In this document: positions 1 to 7,507 of the stretch, in pieces | Layout: the number at the start of each line of letters is the position of its first letter | Position numbering within the stretch: position 1 is the stretch's first letter | DNA from: Betaproteobacteria bacterium | GTDB lineage: Bacteria > Pseudomonadota > Gammaproteobacteria > Burkholderiales > Thiobacillaceae | Length of the DNA: 26,436 bases | Direction: 5' to 3' | Assembly: GCA_020049245.1 (NCBI GenBank) | Contig: JAIFLB010000193.1 | Span: 1 to 26,436 of the forward strand | The notes under the pieces: generated by a model | The model's database searches: none | Told to the model about the DNA's origin: nothing | What the model saw: the letters and a program-made list of their open reading frames with translations, nothing else | Position numbers and translations under genes: made by a program

Positions 1-2
1 CA

Positions 3-167
3 GTGTTGCGATCGGCCCGCTCATTCGGCATTGCGCATTTGCTGGCCGTCATTCAGCCTGATACGCGGCAGCCCGAGAAAGATGTGGCTGATTTCGCCGC
101 GATACGGCGTTTTGGCGAAATCATGCCATCCGTTTCATTGGCCGGCGTACCCCCAAAGATATTGTGA
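3..167 (+). pseudogene. C-terminal fragment of a GNAT-like N-acetyltransferase (partial, left edge)
   Basis: An open frame enters from the left edge and stops at TGA 165-167, giving 54 residues. It contains HLLAVIQPD, then a stretch ending RRFGEI, and closes on GVPPKIL. This resembles the end of GNAT acetyltransferases, where an (I/V)-x-P-D-N segment is followed by (E)KxGFRRFGE and a short last strand. The usual Asn after PD is Thr here, and the K-x-G-F element reads DFAAIRRF, so it may be diverged or decayed. The rest of the gene lies outside the window. The assignment rests on pattern likeness only, and no substrate can be proposed. Confidence 0.35.
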
Positions 168-195
168 TTACTCCCCAGCAATGATCCGATCTTGA

Positions 196-513
196 ACCCC
201 TGCGCAGTGTTTATCTCCTTTCTGGCCTGGAGTACGACGAATTCCTTTCAGGCTGCTTGCCGCGATGAGCGCCCGGATGCACAAGCTGGTTAATGAGATC
301 GATAGATTAAGGCTGATGAAAGGCGCGGATCGGTTGCAGCAAAATCTACTTAACCATTCCGATCTGGACAAAACCGGTCGTCACAAGGTGGAGCTTGAAG
401 CGCCGAAACAGGTGATCGCCTCGCGCATTGGCGTCAAGCCGGAAACCTTTTCGCGACTGTTGCACAAGCTCACCAATATCGGCTGCGTCGAAATGGATGG
501 CAATACCCTGTAA
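196..513 (+). pseudogene. Crp/Fnr-family regulator remnant, DNA-binding half only
   Basis: From ATG 265 the frame gives 82 residues typical of the dimerisation helix and winged helix of Crp/Fnr regulators: MSARMHKLVNEID (central helix), then KQVIASRIGVKPETFSRLLHKL (recognition helix region), then GCVEMDGNTL. The same frame extends back only to a stop at 193-195, and the preceding gene fragment ends at 167, so there is no room for the N-terminal cyclic-nucleotide/FNR sensor domain of about 150 residues. After TAA 511-513 the same frame continues as IRDPE, the usual next strand of such proteins, so this stop also looks premature. I read it as a decayed gene that has lost its sensor half. An expressed small DNA-binding protein from 265 cannot be excluded. 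Confidence 0.6.
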
Positions 514-561
514 ATCCGCGATCCGGAAGCGAAGCCGCAAACCCGCATCGAACTAATCGGT

Positions 562-933
562 TCAGCTTTCCAGAATCAATGCAGCAGCGACCCGACGCCC
601 TTCAGCGGCAAGGATGTTATAGGTTCGGCATGCCGCCGGGGTATCCATGACTTCAACACCAATTCGCGCCTTGATCAGTCCGGCATAAAGGGCGGGTGAC
701 GGAAAACGCAATTTTCGGCCGCTTCCGAGCAGGATGATTTCCGGTGCGCGCAGGGCCAGAGTGTCGAAATGTTCTGCGGCTAATAGGGCCAGCGTGTTTG
801 CCCAGCCGGTGATGACTTCATCGGGCAAGACAATCAGGCTGGCTTCATGGCGTACTCCATTGACCAGAATGTGATCGCTGCCATAGCCGGAAATCAGATT
901 TGTATTTGCGCTGTGAGAAAGATGCAGCTTCAT
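562..933 (-). CDS. Mth938-like domain-containing protein
   Basis: This 123-residue protein matches the small soluble Mth938/DUF498 family, which is related to the mitochondrial complex I assembly factor NDUFAF3. The family's biochemical role in bacteria is not settled. Visible family traits are the early strands around ISGYGSDHILVNG, a central segment PEIILLGSG, and the later block VEVMDTPAACRTYNILAAEGRRVAAALI, which is strongly conserved in this family. Start: the open frame extends to ATG 1041, but the extra 36 residues are not family-like, so I chose ATG 931-933. No clear Shine-Dalgarno precedes it. It is divergent from alaC, and about 180 bp between them must hold both promoters. Confidence 0.8.
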   Translation of the reverse strand: MKLHLSHSANTNLISGYGSDHILVNGVRHEASLIVLPDEVITGWANTLALLAAEHFDTLALRAPEIILLGSGRKLRFPSPALYAGLIKARIGVEVMDTPAACRTYNILAAEGRRVAAALILES

Positions 934-1114
934 GGCGGTCGGGTGAAATGTTGCCGGAAATTTTGGTAGAAAACAGATGGCACAAGGCTTGTTCACATCG
1001 CAGAGTAACTGCAATTGTAGGCAGCCAACGACTAGGTGCATCAGATTGCCCGTGGATTGGGCACTCGGGTAACATTACACGCTTTTACAAAGCCTGACTT
1101 TACAAAGCCCCGCG

Positions 1115-2302
1115 ATGGACGAGTTCCCCAGAATTACACGACTGCCACCTTATGTTTTCAATATCACCGGCGACCTGAAAATGGCCGCCCGGCGGCGGGG
1201 CGAAGACATTATCGACTTTGGCATGGGCAATCCAGATCAGCCTACGCCGCCGCATATTGTCGAGAAGATGATTGAAACCGCGCGCCGCGGTGATACCCAC
1301 CGATATTCAGTTTCGAAGGGCATCCCCCGCCTGCGCAAAGCGATTTGCAACTGGTACAAGACGCGTTACGACGTTGATCTTGACCCGGAAAAGGAAGCCA
1401 TCGCCACCATCGGTTCGAAGGAGGGCATTGCCCACCTGGCGCTGGCAACACTGGATCGCGGCGATATTGTGCTGGTGCCGAATCCCAGCTACCCGATCCA
1501 CATCTACGGTCCGGTGATCGCCGGCGCCGACATCCGCCATCTGCCGATGACGCCGGGGGTCAATTTCTTCGAGGAAATGGAAAAGGCGATCAAGGACTTC
1601 TGGCCGCGACCGAAGATGTTGATCCTGAACTTCCCAAGCAACCCGACCACGCAATGCGTGGAACTCGAGTTCTTCGAGAAAGTGGTGGCCATGGCGAAGG
1701 AGTACGGCATCCTGGTGGTGCATGACATTGCCTATGCCGACATCGTGTTTGATGGCTATAAAGCGCCTTCCATCATGCAGGTGCCCGGCGCCAAAGATGT
1801 GGCAGTGGAATTCTTCACGTTGTCGAAGAGTTACAACATGCCTGGCTGGCGGGTCGGTTTCATGGTCGGTAACGCCAGGTTGTGCGCGGCGCTGGCGCGG
1901 ATCAAGAGTTATCACGATTACGGCACCTTTACACCGATCCAGGTGGCGGCGATTACTGCGCTGGAAGGCCCGCAGGATTGTGTCGAAGACATTCGCCTGA
2001 TGTATCAGAAACGGCGCGATGCGTTGGTCAAGGGTCTGAACGAAGTCGGCTGGAACGTGCAGGCACCGAAAGCCACGATGTTCCTGTGGACGCCGATTCC
2101 GGAACCTTATGCGCACATGAAGTCATTGGAATTCTCTAAAAAAGTACTGGCCGATGCCAAGGTCGCGGTCAGCCCCGGCGTTGGTTTTGGCGACTACGGT
2201 GACGACCACGTGCGCTTCGCGCTGATCGAAAACGAAATGCGTACCCGCCAGGCCATTCGCGGCCTGCGTGACATGTTCAAGAAAGATGGATTGCTGAAAT
2301 GA
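1115..2302 (+). CDS. alaC: Alanine aminotransferase AlaC (class I/II PLP enzyme)
   Basis: A 395-residue fold-type I aminotransferase, close in length to E. coli AlaC (YfdZ), which makes alanine from pyruvate and glutamate in the cytoplasm. Visible PLP residues are Asn166 in NFPSNPTTQ, Asp204 and Tyr207 in HDIAYAD, the Schiff-base Lys238 in TLSKSYNMPGWR, and the substrate-carboxylate Arg367 in VRFALIENE. The SKSYNMPGWRVGF block is typical of the AlaC subgroup. Start is ATG 1115, which has no strong Shine-Dalgarno. The stop overlaps the hom start (ATGA, 2299-2302), so the two are translationally coupled. This alaC-hom-thrC order is common in betaproteobacteria. A dedicated role in the threonine/aspartate pathway is not implied by the sequence. 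Confidence 0.93.
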   Translation: MDEFPRITRLPPYVFNITGDLKMAARRRGEDIIDFGMGNPDQPTPPHIVEKMIETARRGDTHRYSVSKGIPRLRKAICNWYKTRYDVDLDPEKEAIATIGSKEGIAHLALATLDRGDIVLVPNPSYPIHIYGPVIAGADIRHLPMTPGVNFFEEMEKAIKDFWPRPKMLILNFPSNPTTQCVELEFFEKVVAMAKEYGILVVHDIAYADIVFDGYKAPSIMQVPGAKDVAVEFFTLSKSYNMPGWRVGFMVGNARLCAALARIKSYHDYGTFTPIQVAAITALEGPQDCVEDIRLMYQKRRDALVKGLNEVGWNVQAPKATMFLWTPIPEPYAHMKSLEFSKKVLADAKVAVSPGVGFGDYGDDHVRFALIENEMRTRQAIRGLRDMFKKDGLLK

Positions 2303-3624
2303 AACCAATCAATGTAGGCCTGCTCGGTATCGGCACGGTCGGTGGTGGTACCTGGACCGTTCTGACACGAAATCAGGAAGAAATTACCCGCCGCGCCGGG
2401 CGTCCGATTCGCATCACTGCAGTGGCGGATCGCAATCTTGAGCATGCCCGTTCGCTGGTTGGCGATCAGGCCAAGCTCACCGACGATGCTTTCGCCCTGG
2501 TGAAAGACCCGGACATCGATATCGTCGTCGAACTGATCGGCGGCTATACCACGGCCAAGGAACTGGTGCTGCAAGCCATCGAAAACGGCAAACATGTGGT
2601 CACCGCCAACAAGGCGCTGTTGGCTGTGCATGGCAACGAGATATTCGCCGCCGCGCAGAAAAAAGGCGTCATGGTTGCTTTCGAAGCTGCCGTGGCCGGT
2701 GGTATTCCGATCATCAAGGCGTTGCGCGAAGGTCTTTCGGCCAATCGCATTCAGTGGATCGCCGGCATCATCAACGGCACGACCAACTTCATCCTGTCCG
2801 AAATGCGTGACAAAGGGTTGTCGTTTGATGCGGCCTTGAAGGATGCGCAGAAACTGGGTTACGCCGAAGCGGACCCGACCTTCGACATCGAAGGTATCGA
2901 TGCAGCGCACAAAGCAACTTTGATGGCGTCGATCGCCTTCGGCATTCCGGTGCAGTTCGACAAGGCGTATGTCGAAGGCATTACCAAGCTGCAAGCGAAG
3001 GACATCCGTTATGCCGAACAACTCGGCTACCGGATCAAGTTGCTCGGTATTGCCAAACGCAAAGAGGGGGGGCAAGTGAGCGGCGTCGAACTGCGCGTGC
3101 ATCCGACGCTGATCCCGGCCAAGCGCCTGATCGCCAATGTGGAAGGTGCGATGAACGCGGTGCTGGTGCAGGGCGATGCGGTGGGGGCGACGTTGTATTA
3201 CGGCAAAGGTGCTGGCGCCGAGCCGACCGCCTCTTCGGTGATTGCCGATCTGGTCGATGTCACCCGCCTGCATACCGCCGACAAGCACCATCGCGTGCCG
3301 CACCTGGCGTTCCAGCCGGATCAACTGACCGACTTGCCGATCCTGCCGATCGAGGAAGTCGAAACCGCCTATTACCTGCGCATGCGCGCCGCCGACAAGC
3401 CGGGGGTGCTGGCCGATATCACCCGTATCCTGGCCGACCTGGAAATTTCCATCGACGCGATGTTGCAGAAGGAACCGGATGAAGGTGAGGATCAGACCGA
3501 TATCGTTTTGCTGACGCATGTTGCCAGGGAAAAAGCGGTCAATGCCGCAATGGCGAAGATCGAAGCGCTGACCACCATTGCCGGCAAAGTGACGCGGATC
3601 CGGCTTGAAGAATTGAACGGCTGA
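2299..3624 (+). CDS. hom: Homoserine dehydrogenase
   Basis: This 441-residue enzyme reduces aspartate semialdehyde to homoserine with NAD(P)H, the branch point to threonine and methionine. The N-terminal Rossmann motif is GLLGIGTVGGG (residues 7-17). TANKALLA (102-109) is the conserved nucleotide/substrate loop. The signature GYAEADPTFDIEGIDAAHK (187-205) carries the catalytic Lys205. A C-terminal ACT domain begins near residue 355 (YLRMRAADKPGVLADIT), as in monofunctional bacterial enzymes that threonine inhibits. It is not fused to aspartokinase. Its start overlaps the alaC stop, and thrC begins 2 nt after its stop, so the three genes form one operon. Confidence 0.97.
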   Translation: MKPINVGLLGIGTVGGGTWTVLTRNQEEITRRAGRPIRITAVADRNLEHARSLVGDQAKLTDDAFALVKDPDIDIVVELIGGYTTAKELVLQAIENGKHVVTANKALLAVHGNEIFAAAQKKGVMVAFEAAVAGGIPIIKALREGLSANRIQWIAGIINGTTNFILSEMRDKGLSFDAALKDAQKLGYAEADPTFDIEGIDAAHKATLMASIAFGIPVQFDKAYVEGITKLQAKDIRYAEQLGYRIKLLGIAKRKEGGQVSGVELRVHPTLIPAKRLIANVEGAMNAVLVQGDAVGATLYYGKGAGAEPTASSVIADLVDVTRLHTADKHHRVPHLAFQPDQLTDLPILPIEEVETAYYLRMRAADKPGVLADITRILADLEISIDAMLQKEPDEGEDQTDIVLLTHVAREKAVNAAMAKIEALTTIAGKVTRIRLEELNG

Positions 3625-3625
3625 C

Positions 3626-5059
3626 ATGCGTTACCTGAGCACTCGAGGTCATCCAACGGCACTGAACTTCTCGCAAATCCTGCTCGGCGGCCTGGCGCCG
3701 GATGGCGGTTTGTATTTGCCCGAGACGTATCCGAAATTCAGTGCCGACGATCTTTCCGACATGCGTGGCATGGATTATCGGCAGCTGGCTTTTGTCGTGT
3801 TGTCGCGCCTCGCCGACGACATACCGGCCGGCGATCTGAAAGCGCTGATCGACAAAACCTACACCATAGATACCTACTGTCATGGTCGCCAGGATTCGGA
3901 TTACTGCCAGATCACGCCGGTGCGAAAACTGGAAGATGATCTGTACATCCTGGAACTGTCTAATGGCCCGACGCTGGCGTTCAAGGATATGGCGATGCAG
4001 TTGCTCGGCAACCTGTTCGAGTACGCTCTCGACAAGGCCGGCCAGGATATCAACATCCTCGGCGCCACTTCCGGTGATACCGGTTCGGCGGCCGAATACG
4101 CGATGCGCGGCAAGCACAATGTGCGCGTCTTCATGCTTTCCCCAGAACATGGCATGACTCGGTTTCAGCAGGCGCAGATGTACAGCCTGCAAGACGCGAA
4201 CATCTTCAACATCGCGGTACGCGGCGTGTTCGACGACTGCCAGGACATCGTCAAGAGCGTGTCCAATGATCTCGAATTCAAGGCGAAATATCGTATTGGC
4301 GCCGTCAATTCAATCAATTGGGGGCGGATTGCCGCGCAGGTGATCTATTACTTCAAGGCCTACTTTGCAGTTACCAGCGAGAACACGCAGAAGGTCAGCT
4401 TCTCAGTACCTTCCGGCAACTTCGGCAACGTTTGCGCCGGCCATATTGCGCACATGCTGGGCCTGCCGGTGCAGAAGTTGATCGTCGCCACCAATGAGAA
4501 CGACGTCCTCGACGAGTTTTTCCGGTCCGGTATCTATCGCCCGCGCACGGCGGCACAAACGCTGCATACCTCCAGCCCGTCGATGGATATTTCGAAAGCG
4601 TCGAATTTCGAGCGCTTCATCGCCGACTTGACCGGTCGAAACACCGCCAAAGTGGCTGAGTTGTGGCGTGCCGTCGATGCCGGTGGCAGCTTCGATCTGA
4701 AGCCGGATGGCTTGTTCGATCAGTTGAAGGATTACGCGTTCGAATCCGGCTCCAGCAGCCATGCCGACCGGATACGCACCATCCGCATGGCCTGGGAAAA
4801 ATACGGTGTGATGATCGACACCCATACCGCCGATGGCCTCAAGGTTGGTCTCGAACATCGCGAAGCCGGCATCCCGCTGGTCTGTCTGGAAACCGCCTTG
4901 CCGGCGAAATTCGAGGACAGTATTCAGGAGGCCTTGGGCATCCAGCCTGAACGTCCCGCCGGACTGGAAAATCTGGAATCGTTGCCGCAACGTGTCGAAA
5001 TCATGAATGCCGATGTGGCGGCCATTCAGGCTTTCGTCGCGAAGCACGCCAACGACTGA
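3626..5059 (+). CDS. thrC: Threonine synthase
   Basis: A 477-residue PLP-dependent synthase that converts O-phosphohomoserine to threonine and phosphate. Length and motifs match the long ThrC class found in proteobacteria. Conserved elements are the N-terminal STRG (5-8), the PLP Lys120 in NGPTLAFKDMAMQ, GATSGDTGSAA (146-156), and the phosphate-binding loop SGNFGN (263-268). It follows hom with a 1-nt gap. Together with hom it completes the last steps from aspartate semialdehyde to threonine, except homoserine kinase, which is not in this window. The RNase gene begins 5 nt after the stop, so it may ride on the thr transcript. Confidence 0.97.
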   Translation: MRYLSTRGHPTALNFSQILLGGLAPDGGLYLPETYPKFSADDLSDMRGMDYRQLAFVVLSRLADDIPAGDLKALIDKTYTIDTYCHGRQDSDYCQITPVRKLEDDLYILELSNGPTLAFKDMAMQLLGNLFEYALDKAGQDINILGATSGDTGSAAEYAMRGKHNVRVFMLSPEHGMTRFQQAQMYSLQDANIFNIAVRGVFDDCQDIVKSVSNDLEFKAKYRIGAVNSINWGRIAAQVIYYFKAYFAVTSENTQKVSFSVPSGNFGNVCAGHIAHMLGLPVQKLIVATNENDVLDEFFRSGIYRPRTAAQTLHTSSPSMDISKASNFERFIADLTGRNTAKVAELWRAVDAGGSFDLKPDGLFDQLKDYAFESGSSSHADRIRTIRMAWEKYGVMIDTHTADGLKVGLEHREAGIPLVCLETALPAKFEDSIQEALGIQPERPAGLENLESLPQRVEIMNADVAAIQAFVAKHAND

Positions 5060-5064
5060 ATTTG

Positions 5065-5472
5065 ATGCTTCGCCTGCTTCGGTTTGCGCTGCTCTTCCTG
5101 GTTTGCGGGCTGGGCATCGCATCGGTCGTTGCGTCGTCTCCCGGGCATGCTTTCTGGTGGCAAAGCAAACCCACAGCCAGTCTGGAAATCCCGGTTGAGA
5201 ACCTGCCACCCGAGGCGCGTCAGACGCTGATCCTGATCAAGCGGGGCGGGCCGTTTCCGTATTCCAGAGACGGCATCACGTTCGGCAACCGCGAGGGGCT
5301 GTTGCCGCCGCAGCAGCGCAATTACTACCGTGAGTTCACGGTGCCGACGCCGGGACTGAAGCATCGCGGTGCGCGTCGCATTGTTGCTGGCAGGGCAGGC
5401 GATTATTGGTACACCGCTGATCACTACCGGTCGTTCAAGCGCATCCGTGAAGCATCGAATGGAGCGCGTTGA
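5065..5472 (+). CDS. Secreted guanyl-type ribonuclease (RNase Sa/barnase family)
   Basis: A 135-residue small ribonuclease with an N-terminal export signal: a charged start, a hydrophobic core at about residues 6-24, and a likely cleavage after GHA near residue 29. The mature part aligns closely with Streptomyces RNase Sa: LPPEARQTL (47-55), GGPFPYSRDGI (61-71), NREGLLP (75-81), REFTVPTPG (89-97), RGARRI (101-106) and ADHYRSF (118-124). The catalytic set is intact: Glu90 (general base), Arg101, Arg105 and His120. Such enzymes cleave RNA 3' of guanosine. TTG 5062 is an alternative start, but ATG 5065 is preferred. The next gene is a barstar-like inhibitor starting 1 nt after this stop, as expected for a nuclease whose producer needs protection. 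Confidence 0.88.
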   Translation: MLRLLRFALLFLVCGLGIASVVASSPGHAFWWQSKPTASLEIPVENLPPEARQTLILIKRGGPFPYSRDGITFGNREGLLPPQQRNYYREFTVPTPGLKHRGARRIVAGRAGDYWYTADHYRSFKRIREASNGAR

Positions 5473-5473
5473 A

Positions 5474-5896
5474 ATGGCCAATCCCGAGATGGGCAACCCG
5501 AAAATGATCCAACGCGCGGTGTCTGAAGTGCTGGAACAGCCGGAACGGAATGGAATTTATCGGCTTTCGCAATCCGACTTCGGCTTCCAGCCCGTTCTGG
5601 ATGGCCGCGCACTGCGCAGCAAGAAGTCATTGCTTGCGGGTGTCGCACGGGCATTTGATTTCCCTGATTATTTTGGCGAAAACTGGGATGCGCTGGAAGA
5701 ATGCCTGAGCGATATGGGTTGGCGCGATGGTGAGATCAGCCTACTGATCGAACATGCCGACTCCATCCCGGATGCTTTGTTTGCTACTTTCCGGCAAGTC
5801 TTTGGTCAAATGGCGGAACAGTGGGCCGGCGAAGGCCGGGTATGCAGCTTGTTCCTGACCGGTCTGGAAGATTCCGATATTCCGCTGCTGGCGTAA
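5474..5896 (+). CDS. Barstar-like ribonuclease inhibitor
   Basis: A 140-residue protein with the barstar signature FPDYFGENWDALEECLSD (residues 63-80). In barstar the equivalent Asp35 and Asp39 plug the barnase active site. Here Asp72 is kept and the second position is Glu76, so the acidic face is preserved. Starts are possible at 5459, 5474, 5489 and 5504. I chose ATG 5474 because GGAG at 5461-5464 lies 9 nt upstream and the RNase stop is at 5470-5472. An N-terminal extension of about 25 residues precedes the usual barstar core, and its role is unknown. The protein is cytoplasmic, with no signal peptide. Pairing with the adjacent RNase is inferred from family knowledge and adjacency. Confidence 0.85.
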   Translation: MANPEMGNPKMIQRAVSEVLEQPERNGIYRLSQSDFGFQPVLDGRALRSKKSLLAGVARAFDFPDYFGENWDALEECLSDMGWRDGEISLLIEHADSIPDALFATFRQVFGQMAEQWAGEGRVCSLFLTGLEDSDIPLLA

Positions 5897-5923
5897 ACGA
5901 TTGCCAGAAGGTTGGACTGGGCG

Positions 5924-7141
5924 TTAATGCACTTCGTCGTCGCGATGACGACGCCAGATGATGGTCATCACCAGGCTGATGAACAGGCCGAACAGGGTGA
6001 TTACCCAATGGATGTGCATACCGTGACCGACCATAAAACTGTAAGCACCAAGCAGGACCAGAATGCCAAGGTTTTCATTGAAATTCTGGATCGCGATGGA
6101 GTGACCCGCGCCCATCAGTAAATGTCCCCGGTGTTGCAACAAGGCATTCAGCGGCACGACAAAAAAACCGGATAAGACACCGATGAAGAAGAGCAAAGCG
6201 GCTGCGATACGCCAATCCGAGACGAACACCAAGGCGATCACCGTGAAGCCCAGGACGATCCCGGCAGGCAGGACTTTGACCGAACTCTCCAGGCGTACCC
6301 ATTTGCCGGCCATGCCGGCGCCGACGGCAATGCCGACCGCCGACATGGCGGTCAATTGCGTCGCCTGGGTCAGGTCGAATTTAAGATTGAACGCCGCCCA
6401 GGCGAGGACGACCAGGCGCAAAGTCGCGCCGACACCCCAGAATAAAGTGGTGACGGCAAGCGAGACCTGTCCAAGCGGATCCTTCCAGAGCAAATTGAAG
6501 GAATGCCAGAAGTCATGCAGCAGAAAAACCGGGTTCCGCTTCGGGGTTTTGTGATCGGCGGGCAAGCGCGGGATGTATAAATTGAACCAGGCCGCGATCA
6601 GGTACAAAACCAGAATTACCATAATCGCGAATTTGGGCGCGGTAATCCATTCGGCCAGGTTCCACTCAACCAAGGCGGCACCGACAATTTTGGGACTGAT
6701 CAGCAAGCCACCGAGAACTGCGCCAAGAATGATCGCCGCCACGGTGGCGCCCTCCATCCAACTGTTCGCTTTGACCAGCAAAGCCGGCGGCAGGTATTCG
6801 GTGAGGATGCCGTACTTGGCCGGCGAATAGGCCGCCGCACCAAGACCGACTATCGCGTAGGCATACAGCGGTTGCATGCCGGCCAGCATGGCAATGCAGC
6901 CGATCATCTTGATCGCATTGCTGATGAACATGACGCGACCTTTTGGTGTCGAGTCGGCAAAAACGCCAACAAACGGCGCCAGCAAGATGTAGGAAAGGAT
7001 GAAAAACTGCTGCAGCAGCGGGACATGCCAATCCGGCGCTGAAAGTGACATCAGCAACGCGATTGCCGCAAACAGCAATGCGTTATCCGCCAATGCCGAA
7101 AAAAACTGGGCAATCAGAATGATGTAGAAACCACGATTCAT
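5924..7141 (-). CDS. lplT: Lysophospholipid transporter LplT (MFS)
   Basis: A 405-residue inner-membrane transporter of the major facilitator superfamily. LplT flips lysophosphatidylethanolamine inward for re-acylation. The N-terminal region (AQFFSALADNALLF), the loop APFVGVFADSTPKGRVM and the block GLGAAAYSPAKYGILTEYLPP are strongly LplT-like. Many hydrophobic helices fill the rest, and the C-terminus is basic/His-containing (RRHRDDEVH). Start: TTG 7189 would add 16 non-conserved residues, so I chose ATG 7139-7141, which gives MNRGFYIIL as in homologues. No convincing Shine-Dalgarno is visible at either start. The acyltransferase Aas, often its neighbour or fused to it, is not in this window. 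The gene is convergent with the barstar gene, with 27 bp between the stops and no obvious terminator hairpin. Confidence 0.92.
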   Translation of the reverse strand: MNRGFYIILIAQFFSALADNALLFAAIALLMSLSAPDWHVPLLQQFFILSYILLAPFVGVFADSTPKGRVMFISNAIKMIGCIAMLAGMQPLYAYAIVGLGAAAYSPAKYGILTEYLPPALLVKANSWMEGATVAAIILGAVLGGLLISPKIVGAALVEWNLAEWITAPKFAIMVILVLYLIAAWFNLYIPRLPADHKTPKRNPVFLLHDFWHSFNLLWKDPLGQVSLAVTTLFWGVGATLRLVVLAWAAFNLKFDLTQATQLTAMSAVGIAVGAGMAGKWVRLESSVKVLPAGIVLGFTVIALVFVSDWRIAAALLFFIGVLSGFFVVPLNALLQHRGHLLMGAGHSIAIQNFNENLGILVLLGAYSFMVGHGMHIHWVITLFGLFISLVMTIIWRRHRDDEVH

Positions 7142-7237
7142 CTGGCCAGTTTGCGCTGTGTCATGGATGTTGGAAGCAATGTTTGCCAATACTGGCCGAA
7201 GGGCCGCGAGTGCTATCAGGTTGCGAGTCAGGTAAGC

Positions 7238-7279
7238 GGGAATGACATTGAAACCGGTGGGTATGACATTGAGACCGTT
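7238..7279. repeat. Two-copy 21-bp tandem repeat
   Basis: The two units occupy 7238-7258 and 7259-7279. Both share the core ATGACATTGA followed by ACCG, and they differ at only a few positions. The 21-bp (seven-codon) period is compatible with a repeat inside a coding frame, where it reads GNDIETG then GYDIETV. No further copies are visible nearby. Confidence 0.6.
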
Positions 7280-7440
7280 TACCGGCCTCAGCCTGCGGCG
7301 AAAATTGCCACGTCGTTCACACCACGGTGGACGCTTCGGTGAACACCTTCGCGATCACCTCAGCGGGCGCAGATATTAGCTTCAAATTCGAGCCCTGATC
7401 ACGTTTTCAGGCAAATTCCGTTTGCTCGGAAGCACATTTT

Positions 7441-7483
7441 TTCGACTGTCATAAATTAGAGAATTATGATTGAATCGCATAAT
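7441..7483 (+). promoter_or_regulatory. Putative LysR-type operator and overlapping promoter
   Basis: ATTATG (7463-7468) and CATAAT (7478-7483) form a perfect 6-bp inverted repeat with a 9-nt spacer. It contains the T-N11-A pattern typical of LysR-type regulator sites. A third half-site, CATAA (7450-7454), lies just upstream in the opposite sense to ATTATG. A possible -10 box TATGAT (7465-7470) overlaps the first arm, with a weak -35-like TTCGAC at 7441-7446. The site is 25-45 bp before the regulator's start, which suggests autorepression. This is inference from pattern only. Confidence 0.4.
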
Positions 7484-7507
7484 TAAAATTTATCCGCGCA
7501 TAAGAAA

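Larger units (their letters stand above)
7142..7507. other. Gene-poor gap between lplT and the LysR gene, with possible gene debris
   Basis: About 366 bp with no supported intact gene. The left part holds a 21-bp tandem repeat. An open frame with no start codon runs from about 7273 to the TGA at 7396-7398 and ends TVDASVNTFAITSAGADISFKFEP, which reads like real protein but which I cannot identify. A second frame upstream (ending 7342) covers the repeat and gives GNDIETG/GYDIETV. A single shift near 7320 would join them, so this could be the end of a broken gene. The last 80 bp are AT-rich and look like the regulatory region of the LysR gene. Confidence 0.4.

Noticed and set aside
1047..1063. 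Short inverted repeat TGCCC...GGGCA before alaC, considered as an operator
   Set aside because: Five-base arms are expected by chance at this base composition, and there is no second copy or known motif.
1307..2116. Long minus-strand open frame opposite alaC
   Set aside because: Antisense shadow of an intact aminotransferase gene. No domain or ribosome site was seen.
2194..3627. A 477-codon open frame on the minus strand covering hom
   Set aside because: It is the antisense shadow of hom. Its translation is rich in His, Arg, Gln and Gly with no recognisable domain, while the plus strand encodes a complete homoserine dehydrogenase.
4403..5209. Minus-strand open frame opposite thrC and the RNase gene
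   Set aside because: It crosses two well-supported genes on the other strand and has shadow-like composition.
7142..7189. TTG start giving LplT 16 more residues
   Set aside because: The extra residues are not membrane-like or family-like, and ATG 7141 yields the usual LplT N-terminus.
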